From contig NZ_KI518203.1 of NCBI RefSeq assembly GCF_000479045.1, positions 1 to 64,000 of the forward strand: a DNA stretch of 64,000 nucleotides. The letters run 5' to 3'. Within the stretch, counting starts at the first letter, position 1. Every line of letters starts with the position of its first letter. Below the pieces are notes generated by a model. It did no database searches, had not been told where the DNA came from, and worked only from the letters and a program-made list of their open reading frames with translations. Positions 8,940 through 17,591 of the stretch are shown here, one piece after another. This DNA comes from Cetobacterium somerae ATCC BAA-474 (GTDB taxonomy: Bacteria > Fusobacteriota > Fusobacteriia > Fusobacteriales > Fusobacteriaceae). Made by a program: the position numbers and the translations under genes.

Positions 8940-10262
8940 ATGGCAATACTAAAATTTGGTATTTATTCTTTCATAGGGCTTTTAGCATTCTTAGCTCCTA
9001 TTACAATTGGTGGTGAATCATCTATTATTATGGGTCACCTTAAAAACTTTGTTCTAAATAATTTTTCAAGTTGGGTTAATTTCTTAATAATGTTTTGTTC
9101 TGTTATTACTATTACTGGAACAACTCTTGGATTTATCAAAAAGAATTTTAAAGAACAATACTTAAATGATTTATTCGTTACAGATAAATTAAGTGGAATT
9201 TTAAGAATTGGTGGTTCTTTTATGTTCATTTTAATCTCACTTGGACTTGCACCTGAATTTTTAAGTAATGAGAACACTGGTGGATTAATGGCTGGAGATA
9301 TGATTCCACCTCTTATGGTTACTTTTTTTATAGGAGTTATGCTTATGCCACTTCTTACATCTTTTGGATTAGTTGAATTTATTGGAACTTTAATTGCTCC
9401 AATTATGAGAAAAATATTTAAAGTTCCTGGATATGCAGCTATCGATGCCCTTGCGTCATTTCTTGGAGATGGAACTATTGGAATTGTAGTTACAGACCAA
9501 CAATACCAAAAAGGATATTACACTCAAAGAGAAGCTGCAATTATTGCAACATCATTCTCAATAGTAGGAATATCTTTTGCTGCTGTTGTTGCTGATTTAT
9601 TAAAATTCTCTAAAATATTTTGGATATTTTATGGAACTATTGCTTTTTCAACTATAATTGCTGGATTTATAATCGCTAGATTACCTTTAAAAAAATTCAA
9701 AAATGAATACTACGAAGGTAATAAAGTTGATGATAGTGGAGCTAGAAGTTTTGCTGAAGCTCTTCATTTAGCAACTACTACAGCTGGAAAAGCATCTGAA
9801 AAAGAGATTGTTGTGGATTCTCTTTTTAAAGTATTAGTTATCTATGTAACTTTTATTCCTGTTATTATGTGTGTTGGATCTATTGGTTTAGTTATTGCAG
9901 AAAATACTAATTTCTTCAATATTTTATCTATGCCTTTAATGCCTATTTTAAGAGGATTAGGATTTACTCATGAAGTAGCATCACAAATGGCTCCTGCTAT
10001 GATTGTTGGTTTCTCTGATATGTATTTACCTGCTTTATTTATTGAAAATACAACAAGTGAAGTAGCTAGATTTATAGTTGGAACTCTTTCTTTTGCACAA
10101 TTGATATTCCTAAGTGAAACTGGTATGATTCTTGTTAATTCGAAAATGGGATTCTCTATATTAGATGTCGCTAAATTCTTTATTTTAAGAACTGCTATTA
10201 CATTCCCTGTTATCTATTCAATAGCTATGATACTTGTTAAATTTGGAATTTTAAGCTATTAA
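8940..10262 (+). CDS. YjiH-family membrane protein (nucleoside-recognition/Gate domain)
   Basis: A polytopic inner-membrane protein of 440 residues with about ten to eleven hydrophobic segments. Motifs such as GDMIPPLMVTFFIG, FLGDGTIGIVVTDQQY and GFSDMYLPALFIE match the YjiH group of Gate-domain proteins, whose substrate is unknown. The charged stretch around residues 245-290 is a cytoplasmic loop. GGAGG lies nine bases before the ATG. Expression is probably gated by the structured leader and terminator upstream, so the ligand of that RNA may be related to the transported compound. A bidirectional hairpin follows. Confidence 0.8.
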   Translation: MAILKFGIYSFIGLLAFLAPITIGGESSIIMGHLKNFVLNNFSSWVNFLIMFCSVITITGTTLGFIKKNFKEQYLNDLFVTDKLSGILRIGGSFMFILISLGLAPEFLSNENTGGLMAGDMIPPLMVTFFIGVMLMPLLTSFGLVEFIGTLIAPIMRKIFKVPGYAAIDALASFLGDGTIGIVVTDQQYQKGYYTQREAAIIATSFSIVGISFAAVVADLLKFSKIFWIFYGTIAFSTIIAGFIIARLPLKKFKNEYYEGNKVDDSGARSFAEALHLATTTAGKASEKEIVVDSLFKVLVIYVTFIPVIMCVGSIGLVIAENTNFFNILSMPLMPILRGLGFTHEVASQMAPAMIVGFSDMYLPALFIENTTSEVARFIVGTLSFAQLIFLSETGMILVNSKMGFSILDVAKFFILRTAITFPVIYSIAMILVKFGILSY

Positions 10263-10270
10263 TTTAAATA

Positions 10271-10308
10271 AAAAAAGCAGCTCACATTATTTTGTAAGCT
10301 GCTTTTTT
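10271..10308. terminator. Bidirectional terminator, YjiH-family gene/MATE
   Basis: AAAAAAGCAGCT (10271-10282) pairs with AGCTGCTTTTTT (10297-10308) across a 14-base loop. It sits between convergent genes. Confidence 0.9.
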
Positions 10309-10312
10309 ATTT

Positions 10313-11638
10313 CTAAACAAATCCTTTAGCCATCCATTTTTTAGTTTTCCAACGCCATAACATTGCAAAACCTCTTATCCATTCATCTGTTCCATTAGCT
10401 ATCCATACTCCAACCAAAGCCCATTCCATTCTTATTCCTAATAACCACGATAATGGTGCAGCTACTCCAAGCATAACTATACACCCCATTATCATTGGGA
10501 ACTTTATATCTCCTGCTGCATGAAGTGCATTTATAACTACAATATTAAACGTTCTTCCAGTTTCTATAAAAATTAACCACGGAAATACTTTCGCTGTTGC
10601 TTTCACAACTTCCATATCTTTAGTAAATAATTCCATTATTTGAAATCTTAAAAAATAAACTATAACTGAAACTAATGCCGCGGCTATAAAAGATAGTGTT
10701 AAGCTTTTCATGCATTGATTATACGCTCTATCTTTATCTCCTGCTCCCACAAGTTGCCCTACTTGTATTGCTGTTCCATGTCCTAAAGCAATGGAAAAAA
10801 TCATAATAAAGGAAGAGATTAATGCTAAATATGTTCTTGCTGTAATCTCAATTGTTCCCATTGTATTTACCATAGCTAAAATTATAACTTGTGTTAAACT
10901 CCACGTTAAATGTTCTCCTGCTGTAGGAATTCCAATAGATAAAATTTGCTTAACTTTTTCATGAGTAAATTTCTTCAAATCTTCTACAATTTTAAATTTA
11001 CAATAATTTGTCATTACAAGTAATGAAATTATCGCACCTATAAATCTTGAAAAAACTGTGGATAATCCAACGCCAGTTACACCTAGAATTGGTGCTCCTA
11101 GCCACCCAAAAATAAACATTCCATTTCCTAAAATATTTAATAAATTAACTCCAACATTTACAAATAGCATAGGCTTTGTATTTCCATAGCTTTTTAATAT
11201 AGCTCCATTTGTAAGAGAGATTGCTTGAAATATACATAGTCCACCTACTAATTTAAAATAATTCATACCAATCTCTCTAAGACTCAATGGTAATTTTATC
11301 TTTACTAAAATCCATTCCCATGCAACTAAATATATTAATCCTAAAACTGCACCAATAACCACATTCATTACTAAAGAAGCTGCTATTACCTCCTTTGTAG
11401 ATTTATGATTTTTTGCACCTACATATTGAGACATAAGAATTGTTGTTCCTAAACAAATAAAACTAAGAATTGTATTTTGAATAAGCAAAACTTGACTCAT
11501 TCCCCCAACTGCTCCAACAGCTTTATCACTAAATCTTCCTAACATTATGGTATCAATATTTCCTACTACAGTAACTAATAACAGTTCTAAAAATATTGGA
11601 ATTGTTATTGAAAATAATGATTTTTTTTGCTCTAACAT
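10313..11638 (-). CDS. MATE-family efflux transporter
   Basis: A cation-coupled drug/sodium antiporter of the multidrug and toxin extrusion family. It has 441 residues and two homologous six-helix halves. The start (SLFSITIPIFLELLLVTVVGNIDTIMLGR) and second-half segments (GIPTAGEHLTWSLTQ, GHGTAIQVGQLVGAGD) are typical of the NorM/DinF side of the family. The substrate is not predictable. GGAGAGG precedes the ATG. It is transcribed divergently from the Bax-like gene. Confidence 0.92.
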   Translation of the reverse strand: MLEQKKSLFSITIPIFLELLLVTVVGNIDTIMLGRFSDKAVGAVGGMSQVLLIQNTILSFICLGTTILMSQYVGAKNHKSTKEVIAASLVMNVVIGAVLGLIYLVAWEWILVKIKLPLSLREIGMNYFKLVGGLCIFQAISLTNGAILKSYGNTKPMLFVNVGVNLLNILGNGMFIFGWLGAPILGVTGVGLSTVFSRFIGAIISLLVMTNYCKFKIVEDLKKFTHEKVKQILSIGIPTAGEHLTWSLTQVIILAMVNTMGTIEITARTYLALISSFIMIFSIALGHGTAIQVGQLVGAGDKDRAYNQCMKSLTLSFIAAALVSVIVYFLRFQIMELFTKDMEVVKATAKVFPWLIFIETGRTFNIVVINALHAAGDIKFPMIMGCIVMLGVAAPLSWLLGIRMEWALVGVWIANGTDEWIRGFAMLWRWKTKKWMAKGFV

Positions 11639-11681
11639 CTATTGCCCTCTCCTACCATGATTTAATATTTTATATCGTTTT

Positions 11682-11710
11682 ATTATACTATACCTTTAGC
11701 TCCGTGTAAA
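11682..11710 (-). promoter_or_regulatory. Promoter of the MATE gene
   Basis: Minus strand: TTTACA (11710-11705), 17 bases, perfect TATAAT (11687-11682), 43 bases before the ATG. It is back to back with the promoter of the next gene. Confidence 0.7.
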
Positions 11711-11717
11711 TTTTTTA

Positions 11718-11746
11718 TTGATTTTTAATGTATCATCATGTATAAT
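11718..11746 (+). promoter_or_regulatory. Promoter of the Bax-like gene
   Basis: TTGATT at 11718-11723, 17 bases, perfect TATAAT at 11741-11746, 41 bases before the ATG. Confidence 0.7.
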
Positions 11747-11787
11747 CTAACGTATATTAAAATTATTATATTGATAAAGGAGAAGCT

Positions 11788-12537
11788 ATGTTAAAAAAAT
11801 TAGTTATTAGTATGCTCATTTTTTTCCTTTATTCATCTTTTTCATTCTCTATTGATAGGGATTTTCATATCCCACACGAAATTAAATATAAAACTATCGA
11901 AGTAAAAACATTAAAAGATTTAGAGAATAAACCTACTGGAAATCATGTTTACTCTTTAGATGGATTAGATTTAAAAAAATTAAGCGTACGTAGTAGAAAA
12001 GAAGTTTTTATTTCAATGCTCCTGCCTAGTATTGAAATTGTAAACAAAGAAATTGATAGAGATATTTCTATCATAGAAACATTATCTAAAAAAAATTCTC
12101 ATACTTCTGAGGAAAAAAAAGAATTAGATAGAATTTTTAATTCTTATAAAGTTTCAGCTTATAATTGGTCTGAGCTTAAAAAAAGAATGATTAAATACCC
12201 TACATCACTTATTCTTTCGCAAGCAGCTATTGAAAGTGGTTGGGGAACATCAAAGGTTTTTAAAGAGAAAAATAATCTTTTTGGTATGAATGCTTATAAA
12301 CATACAAATCGTACTTACAAAGAGTATGACTCTATTAAAGACTCTGTTAAAGATTTTGTTCTAACTCTTTCTAGAGTTAACGCTTACAAATCACTTAGAA
12401 CTAAAGTTCACGCAGGTGAGCCCCCAGAAAAGATTGCACATGGCTTAACTAGTTACTCTGAATTAAAGGGTGCATATATAAAAAAGGTGCAAACAATGTT
12501 AAAACATAATGATTTTGAAAAATATGATGATGCATAA
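11788..12537 (+). CDS. Bax-like secreted glucosaminidase-domain protein
   Basis: Predicted exported peptidoglycan hydrolase of the glucosaminidase (GH73/Bax) family. Residues 1-21 form a signal peptide. The catalytic region begins with SLILSQAAIESGWGTSKVF, where Glu149 is the expected catalytic acid. NNLFGM and YDSIKDSVKDFVLTL follow, and SYSELKGAYIKKVQ closes the domain. At 249 residues it is close to E. coli Bax in layout. It has its own promoter and a strong terminator, so it appears monocistronic. Whether it trims wall during growth or division is unknown. Confidence 0.88.
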   Translation: MLKKLVISMLIFFLYSSFSFSIDRDFHIPHEIKYKTIEVKTLKDLENKPTGNHVYSLDGLDLKKLSVRSRKEVFISMLLPSIEIVNKEIDRDISIIETLSKKNSHTSEEKKELDRIFNSYKVSAYNWSELKKRMIKYPTSLILSQAAIESGWGTSKVFKEKNNLFGMNAYKHTNRTYKEYDSIKDSVKDFVLTLSRVNAYKSLRTKVHAGEPPEKIAHGLTSYSELKGAYIKKVQTMLKHNDFEKYDDA

Positions 12538-12568
12538 AAAAAAGTCTGCAATTAAGCAGACTTTTTTT
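12538..12568. terminator. Bidirectional terminator, Bax-like gene/CDF fusion
   Basis: AAAAAAGTCTGC and GCAGACTTTTTT form a 12-bp stem with loop AATTAA. It abuts the stop codons of both convergent genes. Confidence 0.9.
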
Positions 12569-13796
12569 AATTCAATAAACAATCTAAATGAATAATAACA
12601 TTTTTTACTAACGGAAAATCCTCTTTTATAGAATTTTCTAAGTCATCTGATATTTTATGTGCATTATAAACACTCATATTTTTGGGAACTCTTATATGTA
12701 GCTCTAAAAATATTTTATCACCAGATTTCCTCATCATAATATCATGAACATTTTTTATATCTGTATTTTCATATATATATTTTTTTATCTCTTCAATAAA
12801 TTCCATATCTTGTTTATCTAAAATAGTATCTGTCGTTTCTAGTATTACACTAACTCCTTCTTTAAATATCAATACAGCAACCAATATACTTATTATTAAA
12901 TCGAATATTGGATTTACATAAATAGATAATAAAATTCCTAACACTACACCAAGAGATGCAAATATATCATTTCTACTATCTTTGGCATCTGCTATCAAAG
13001 CACTGTTTTCAGTTTCTAACCCTACCCTTATTTTCTGTTTATACATAAAATATTTTACAACTGATGAAAATAAAGCAAAATAAACTGTTAACATTTCAGG
13101 AACTTCTCTTTTTTCGCCTGAAAAAAGAATTTCTACTCCTCCCTTTCCTAACTCAAAAGCTGTAAGTATCATAAAAATTCCCATTATTACTCCAATTACA
13201 CTTTCTATCTTTTCGTGTCCAAAAGGATGTGATTCATCCTCCGGTATATTACTAAAATGAATTCCTAATAAAATACCACTAGACGTTACAACATCTGAAA
13301 GCGAATTAAATCCATCTGCTAATAATGCTCTTGATTTTCCTATATATCCAAAGCCTATTTTTGTAGTAGCTAAAATTATATTCCAAAATATGGATGCTAT
13401 TACTGTTTTTTGTCCTTCCTTTTTTCTAAAATCTTTATTTTCTACATCCTCTATTACAAACTCTCCATCCTCTTTCTTTTTAAACCCAATCTTTATTAAA
13501 AAATCTGAAATTGAATTATCTTTACCTACAATTAAATTTCCTTTTTTTATTTTTTTATTAATAATAAAAAGTAAAAGTTTTGTTCCATAAGATTTAAACC
13601 TTTCATCTTTTTTTACAAAAATTCTTTTCAACTTATAATTATTCTCGTTTTTTTCTAATAAAATATATGCTATAATTTCATTTTTATTTTCTATAGTATA
13701 ATACAACCCATCTTTATCTAAAGAAAAATTCTTATCTAACTCTTTAAATTCTTCAAGTTTATTTTCTATATCCTCATATATATAACTCTTATACAT
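12567..13796 (-). CDS. Cation diffusion facilitator with N-terminal GNAT-like domain
   Basis: Residues 1 to about 120 resemble a GNAT acetyltransferase (YTIENKNEIIAYILLEK, then VKKDERFKSYGTKLL, then DFLIKIGFKK). From about residue 130 it is a CDF metal exporter: ALLADGFNSLSD, HPFGHEKIES, IADAKDSRND, and a cytoplasmic C-terminal domain (IKNVHDIMMRKSGDKIFLE). The transport-site residues are Asn164 and Asp168 with Asp273 and Asp277. That N-x3-D/D-x3-D pattern is linked to manganese exporters such as MntE, rather than the zinc HxxxD type. GGAGGAG lies just before ATG 13796; an in-frame TTG at 13814 overlaps it and is not used. 409 residues. Confidence 0.88.
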   Translation of the reverse strand: MYKSYIYEDIENKLEEFKELDKNFSLDKDGLYYTIENKNEIIAYILLEKNENNYKLKRIFVKKDERFKSYGTKLLLFIINKKIKKGNLIVGKDNSISDFLIKIGFKKKEDGEFVIEDVENKDFRKKEGQKTVIASIFWNIILATTKIGFGYIGKSRALLADGFNSLSDVVTSSGILLGIHFSNIPEDESHPFGHEKIESVIGVIMGIFMILTAFELGKGGVEILFSGEKREVPEMLTVYFALFSSVVKYFMYKQKIRVGLETENSALIADAKDSRNDIFASLGVVLGILLSIYVNPIFDLIISILVAVLIFKEGVSVILETTDTILDKQDMEFIEEIKKYIYENTDIKNVHDIMMRKSGDKIFLELHIRVPKNMSVYNAHKISDDLENSIKEDFPLVKNVIIHLDCLLN

Positions 13797-13833
13797 CTCT
13801 CCTCCGCAAAACAATGATTAGAATATTATATAA

Positions 13834-13869
13834 AAAAAACTCTCCTTTTACAAGTCTGGAGAGTTTTTT
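13834..13869 (-). terminator. Terminator of the DAACS symporter gene
   Basis: AAAAAACTCTCC (13834-13845) pairs with GGAGAGTTTTTT (13858-13869). It lies directly downstream of the stop codon at 13876 on the minus strand and ends before the CDF gene start. Confidence 0.85.
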
Positions 13870-13875
13870 ATTTTT

Positions 13876-15051
13876 TTAATTTTGTAGACTTTTATCTTTT
13901 TTAAAAATCCCATTTAATATCAGTGCTAAAGCTCCATCTCCTACAACATTACAAGCCGTTCCAAAGCTATCTTGTAAAGCAAATATTGTTAGCATAAGAG
14001 CTATTCCAGTATCATCAAATCCTAATACTGATGATATTATTCCAAGTGATGCCATAACTGTTCCTCCAGGAACTCCAGGAGCACCTATTGCAAATATACC
14101 TAATAAAACTACAAATAATACCATTGTTCCTACTGAAGGAAGTGTTCCATATAGTACTTGAGAAACTGTCATTACAAAGAAAACCTCTGTTAAAACTGAT
14201 CCACATAGATGAACCGTAGCTCCTAATGGAATTGCAAAGTTAGCTATATCGTCATCTAAACTTTTTGATTTTTTAGCACATGATAATGCTACTGGTAAAG
14301 TTGCTGCTGAAGACATCGTTCCTACAGCTGTTAAATATGCCGGTCCATAAAACTTCAATAAATTTAATGGATTTTGCTTTGATACAGCTCCACCTATTGT
14401 ATATAAAATAGATAACCATATAAAGTGCCCTACTAAAACAATTACAACGACTTTTAGGAATATTGGTAGTTGTTTTGTTATACTACCTTCATATGCAAGT
14501 GTTGCAAAAGTTGTTGTTATAAAAAATGGTAGTATTGGAATTATAATCTTGTAAACTATTGACAAAATAACATTATTAAACTCATCTAAAGCAGCTTCTA
14601 ATTTTTTAGAATCTGTCCATACTATTGCTAATCCTAAAAATAAAGCTAAAACTAAAGCTGACATAACAGAAAGTACTGGTGGTATATTTAACTTAAATAT
14701 CATTGGTGGTAGTGTTTTCAAACCATCTACTACTGTTAATATATTTAACATTGGGATAATCATATACCCTGAAAGCATTGAAAATATAGCTGCTCCTAGT
14801 GATGATAGATATGCTAATATTAACATAGCTACTAACATTTTACTCGCATTAGCTTTCATTTTCGTTATAGCAGGTGCTATAAACCCTAAAATAATCAATG
14901 GAACTGTAAACGAAATAATTTGACCTAAGATAAATTTAATAGTTTGAATTACTCCAATTACCGGTTCATTAGAAAACAATCCAATAATTAATCCTATGAT
15001 AACTCCAACAATTAATTTTAATATTAAGTTATCTTTTTTTTCTTTTGACAT
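13876..15051 (-). CDS. Dicarboxylate/amino acid:cation symporter (DAACS family)
   Basis: A sodium- or proton-coupled uptake carrier related to GltP/SstT, 391 residues, mostly membrane. The re-entrant substrate region is visible as GTMSSAATLPVALSCAKK, with PLGATVHLCGSV and a second loop GAPGVPGGTVMASLG. Glutamate transporters usually have NMDGTA where this protein has HLCGSV, so glutamate or aspartate should not be assumed; a neutral amino acid such as serine is possible. GGGGGAG precedes the ATG. Apparently monocistronic. Confidence 0.88.
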   Translation of the reverse strand: MSKEKKDNLILKLIVGVIIGLIIGLFSNEPVIGVIQTIKFILGQIISFTVPLIILGFIAPAITKMKANASKMLVAMLILAYLSSLGAAIFSMLSGYMIIPMLNILTVVDGLKTLPPMIFKLNIPPVLSVMSALVLALFLGLAIVWTDSKKLEAALDEFNNVILSIVYKIIIPILPFFITTTFATLAYEGSITKQLPIFLKVVVIVLVGHFIWLSILYTIGGAVSKQNPLNLLKFYGPAYLTAVGTMSSAATLPVALSCAKKSKSLDDDIANFAIPLGATVHLCGSVLTEVFFVMTVSQVLYGTLPSVGTMVLFVVLLGIFAIGAPGVPGGTVMASLGIISSVLGFDDTGIALMLTIFALQDSFGTACNVVGDGALALILNGIFKKDKSLQN

Positions 15052-15214
15052 TTGTTCTCCCCCTTTAAATTAATTTATTAATCTCTTTCTACTTTTCAAG
15101 TTTATTACTCTTTGTTCTAATTGTCAAATATTTCTTCTATAATTTTTAAAGGAAATTAAAAATCTTTCGGTAAGTGTTGAATAGAAAATATTTTTTTGGA
15201 GGATACTTAAAATT

Positions 15215-16162
15215 ATGATAAATTATAAAAATTTTTTCTCAAAACTAATAGAGAATATCAAGAACATAAAGAATATCAAAAATATTAACGATTTAAAAAA
15301 AGAACAAATACGTACTTTTTCTTTAATTCTTTCAATTTTATTTACAGCTTGGGAACTTTATACTTCGAACACAATAAACTCATCTAGAGAATTTATTGTT
15401 AGCAGTTTTATAATGATAATATCTATGTTTTTTATTATATATCCCTTTATATACTTTTTTAGACCTAAATTAAAAATTTTTTTGAGCAACCACACTATTT
15501 TTTCTATTTTTTTAATTTTGTATTTTATTTTATTAATTCCAATTTTAGGTGGAATTGATTATATATTTTTAAATATATTTTTAGGTAGTTTTATTATTAA
15601 GTTTTTACATATTATTTCTATTTTGGTATCAATGTCTTTAATAATTATTATAGTATCCAAACAATTTATTATGCTTATAAATAAAAAAAGGCAAATTAAA
15701 GGATTAGATATTCTTACAACATTTTTAACATACATAACCTTAGGATTAGCTTTTGGTTCTTTCTATTATATTTTAAATCTAATGGCACAAAACAATCTTT
15801 TTATAGGTGTTGATAAACCCTCTACATTTAATTTAGAAAATTTCCTTAATCATCTTTATATTAGTTTAGGAAGTCTTACAACTGTTGGTTCTGGAAGTAT
15901 CTCTCCTTTAAATGCATATATACGATTGCTTTGTGTTTTAGAAACCATCTTAGGAATCTTTTTAACAAGTTTTTCTCTTGGATTTATTTTTTCAGCTCTT
16001 GGCGCTACATTACCACCTACTTCCCAAGAAGAGAATACTACCGATATCCAGATAACTACTAATATTCCTACAAAAAAATTCCCTTTATTTTGGGGAACAA
16101 TCGATTTTCTTAAAAAAATAAAATCAGATTTAGATGATATTGAAAACACTTCAACAAATTAA
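15215..16162 (+). CDS. Ion-channel-like membrane protein with atypical filter
   Basis: A 315-residue protein with a charged N-terminus (about 30 residues), six to seven membrane segments and a hydrophilic C-tail. The last two segments flank a pore-loop-like stretch: HLYISLGSLTTVGSGSISP (filter at 222-228), then a long helix through GFIFSALG. This aligns by eye with the TTVGYGD-xxP filter of two-helix potassium channels, but Tyr is Ser and Asp is Ser. Conduction and ion choice are therefore uncertain. GGAGG lies upstream. No regulator domain (RCK, CNBD) is present. Confidence 0.6.
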   Translation: MINYKNFFSKLIENIKNIKNIKNINDLKKEQIRTFSLILSILFTAWELYTSNTINSSREFIVSSFIMIISMFFIIYPFIYFFRPKLKIFLSNHTIFSIFLILYFILLIPILGGIDYIFLNIFLGSFIIKFLHIISILVSMSLIIIIVSKQFIMLINKKRQIKGLDILTTFLTYITLGLAFGSFYYILNLMAQNNLFIGVDKPSTFNLENFLNHLYISLGSLTTVGSGSISPLNAYIRLLCVLETILGIFLTSFSLGFIFSALGATLPPTSQEENTTDIQITTNIPTKKFPLFWGTIDFLKKIKSDLDDIENTSTN

Positions 16163-16172
16163 ATAAAATAAT

Positions 16173-16207
16173 ATAGGCATAAGAATTTTTTGAATTCTTA
16201 TGCCTAT
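16173..16207. terminator. Bidirectional terminator, channel gene/HemW-like gene
   Basis: A 15-bp stem (left arm ATAGGCATAAGAATT, loop 16188-16192) with T and A runs on the two sides, between convergent genes. Confidence 0.9.
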
Positions 16208-16210
16208 TTT

Positions 16211-17458
16211 TTATAATCTATTTTCAAGGTATTTTTCAACTAAGAGTGCGGATATATTATTCCCCCAAAATATTCCTTTCTTTGTATATCTATAAAGATT
16301 TTTTTCTCTATCTATAGATATATATCCAGTTTTTTCTAACTCTTTTAGAACCTCATATATTTCATTATATTTTTCCTTCACTATATTACTTAACTTTTCT
16401 AGTTGAACATCTTCATATTGGGTGATACCTGATATTTTCTTTAATTTCATCACATCTTCTGTATCTAAGGAATAAAACGAAACTAATCTATTTAAATGGT
16501 ACAACTCTATATTTTGAACTCTTCCCCCTGCTCCTATTCCAATTGGAATTAAATCTTTTAATTTGTGGACATTTCTGATGTACTTATATGAATCTGTTCC
16601 TTTTGTTAATTTAGTATGCTCTAAAACTTTATAACCACTCTCTAGTAAAAAATCTAAAAATGCATCATGCAATTCTTTATCTCGTTCAGTTTTATAATCA
16701 AAGTTTTTCTCTCCAGAATTTAAATCTTTTGATATTTCAGATCCATCATGAATCATTAAAGAATAATAACTTACACTATCAGGAGATATTTCTGATACAA
16801 TTCTAGCATCCTCTTTAACTTCTTCAATACTTTGATCTAAATAATTGTATATAATATCTAAACAAACTAATCCTTGAAACTTTGCTTTAATTTCTTTTAG
16901 TCTTTTCTTTACAAAGTCTTGATCATAGGTTCTATTCAGCAATTTTCTACCTCTATTTGAAAAAGTCTGTATACCTATACTCAATCTATTAACTCCATAC
17001 TTTTTCATAACTTCTAACTTTTCCCAAGTTAAATTATGAAGTGTCGTTTCAAATGTAAATTCATAATCTTCTCTCAAAGGAAATACCTCTCTTAAAGTTG
17101 ATAAAACTACTTCAAGCTGATGAGGCTTCAATATTGTAGGTGTTCCTCCTCCAAAAAATATTACTGAAAATTTCTTTTTCTGTATATAAATTTTGTTTCT
17201 ATACTTATTTATTTCTTTCACTAAAAATTTTGTATAATCCTCTAAATCATTATCTAACTGTTTCCTATTCATATTACAAAATGAACAAATTTTATCACAA
17301 AAGGGTACATGTACATATATTCCACCATCTAAATCTTCTGGTTCCTTTTCCATCAATCCCCAATATGACTGTGGTAATCTTAATTTTCTTTTACTTTTAG
17401 ACAAAATTATATCCTTAACATCGTGATGTGATTTATATCTTATTTTAAACACTCTCAT
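16211..17458 (-). CDS. HemW-like radical SAM protein (coproporphyrinogen III oxidase family)
   Basis: A radical SAM enzyme of the HemN/HemW/ChuW superfamily. The cluster motif is CDKICSFC (Cys54, Cys58, Cys61) after IYVHVPF, with GGGTPT, LSIGIQTF and a HemN-type C-terminal domain ending KGIFWGNNISALL. It is 415 residues with about 40 residues before the cluster region, and the FCNMNRK sequence differs from the CDF/Y motif of HemN. Candidates are a heme chaperone (HemW) or an anaerobic heme-opening ChuW/HutW-type enzyme. No other heme gene is nearby to decide. Confidence 0.8.
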   Translation of the reverse strand: MRVFKIRYKSHHDVKDIILSKSKRKLRLPQSYWGLMEKEPEDLDGGIYVHVPFCDKICSFCNMNRKQLDNDLEDYTKFLVKEINKYRNKIYIQKKKFSVIFFGGGTPTILKPHQLEVVLSTLREVFPLREDYEFTFETTLHNLTWEKLEVMKKYGVNRLSIGIQTFSNRGRKLLNRTYDQDFVKKRLKEIKAKFQGLVCLDIIYNYLDQSIEEVKEDARIVSEISPDSVSYYSLMIHDGSEISKDLNSGEKNFDYKTERDKELHDAFLDFLLESGYKVLEHTKLTKGTDSYKYIRNVHKLKDLIPIGIGAGGRVQNIELYHLNRLVSFYSLDTEDVMKLKKISGITQYEDVQLEKLSNIVKEKYNEIYEVLKELEKTGYISIDREKNLYRYTKKGIFWGNNISALLVEKYLENRL

Positions 17459-17489
17459 CCCCCTCTATTTTTTATATAAAATTAAAAAT

Positions 17490-17504
17490 ATTTGATTTTC
17501 AAAT
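17490..17504. promoter_or_regulatory. Palindrome in the 5' UTR of the HemW-like gene
   Basis: ATTTGA-TTT-TCAAAT, a perfect 6-3-6 inverted repeat located just downstream of the predicted transcription start. It may be an operator; the binding protein is unknown. Confidence 0.4.
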
Positions 17505-17518
17505 TAAAAGTTGATTTA

Positions 17519-17547
17519 ATTATAATGATTTATTCTAATTTTGTCAA
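17519..17547 (-). promoter_or_regulatory. Promoter of the HemW-like gene
   Basis: Minus strand: perfect TTGACA (17547-17542), 17 bases, perfect TATAAT (17524-17519). Confidence 0.8.
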
Positions 17548-17567
17548 TTTAATTAATCTAAATAAAA

Positions 17568-17590
17568 AATGGAAGAATAAATCCTCCATT
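17568..17590 (-). terminator. Terminator of the RpiR-family gene
   Basis: On the minus strand AATGGAGGA pairs with TCTTCCATT (one G-T pair, loop TTTAT), followed by a T-rich run. It begins at the RpiR stop codon. Confidence 0.75.
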
Positions 17591-17591
17591 A

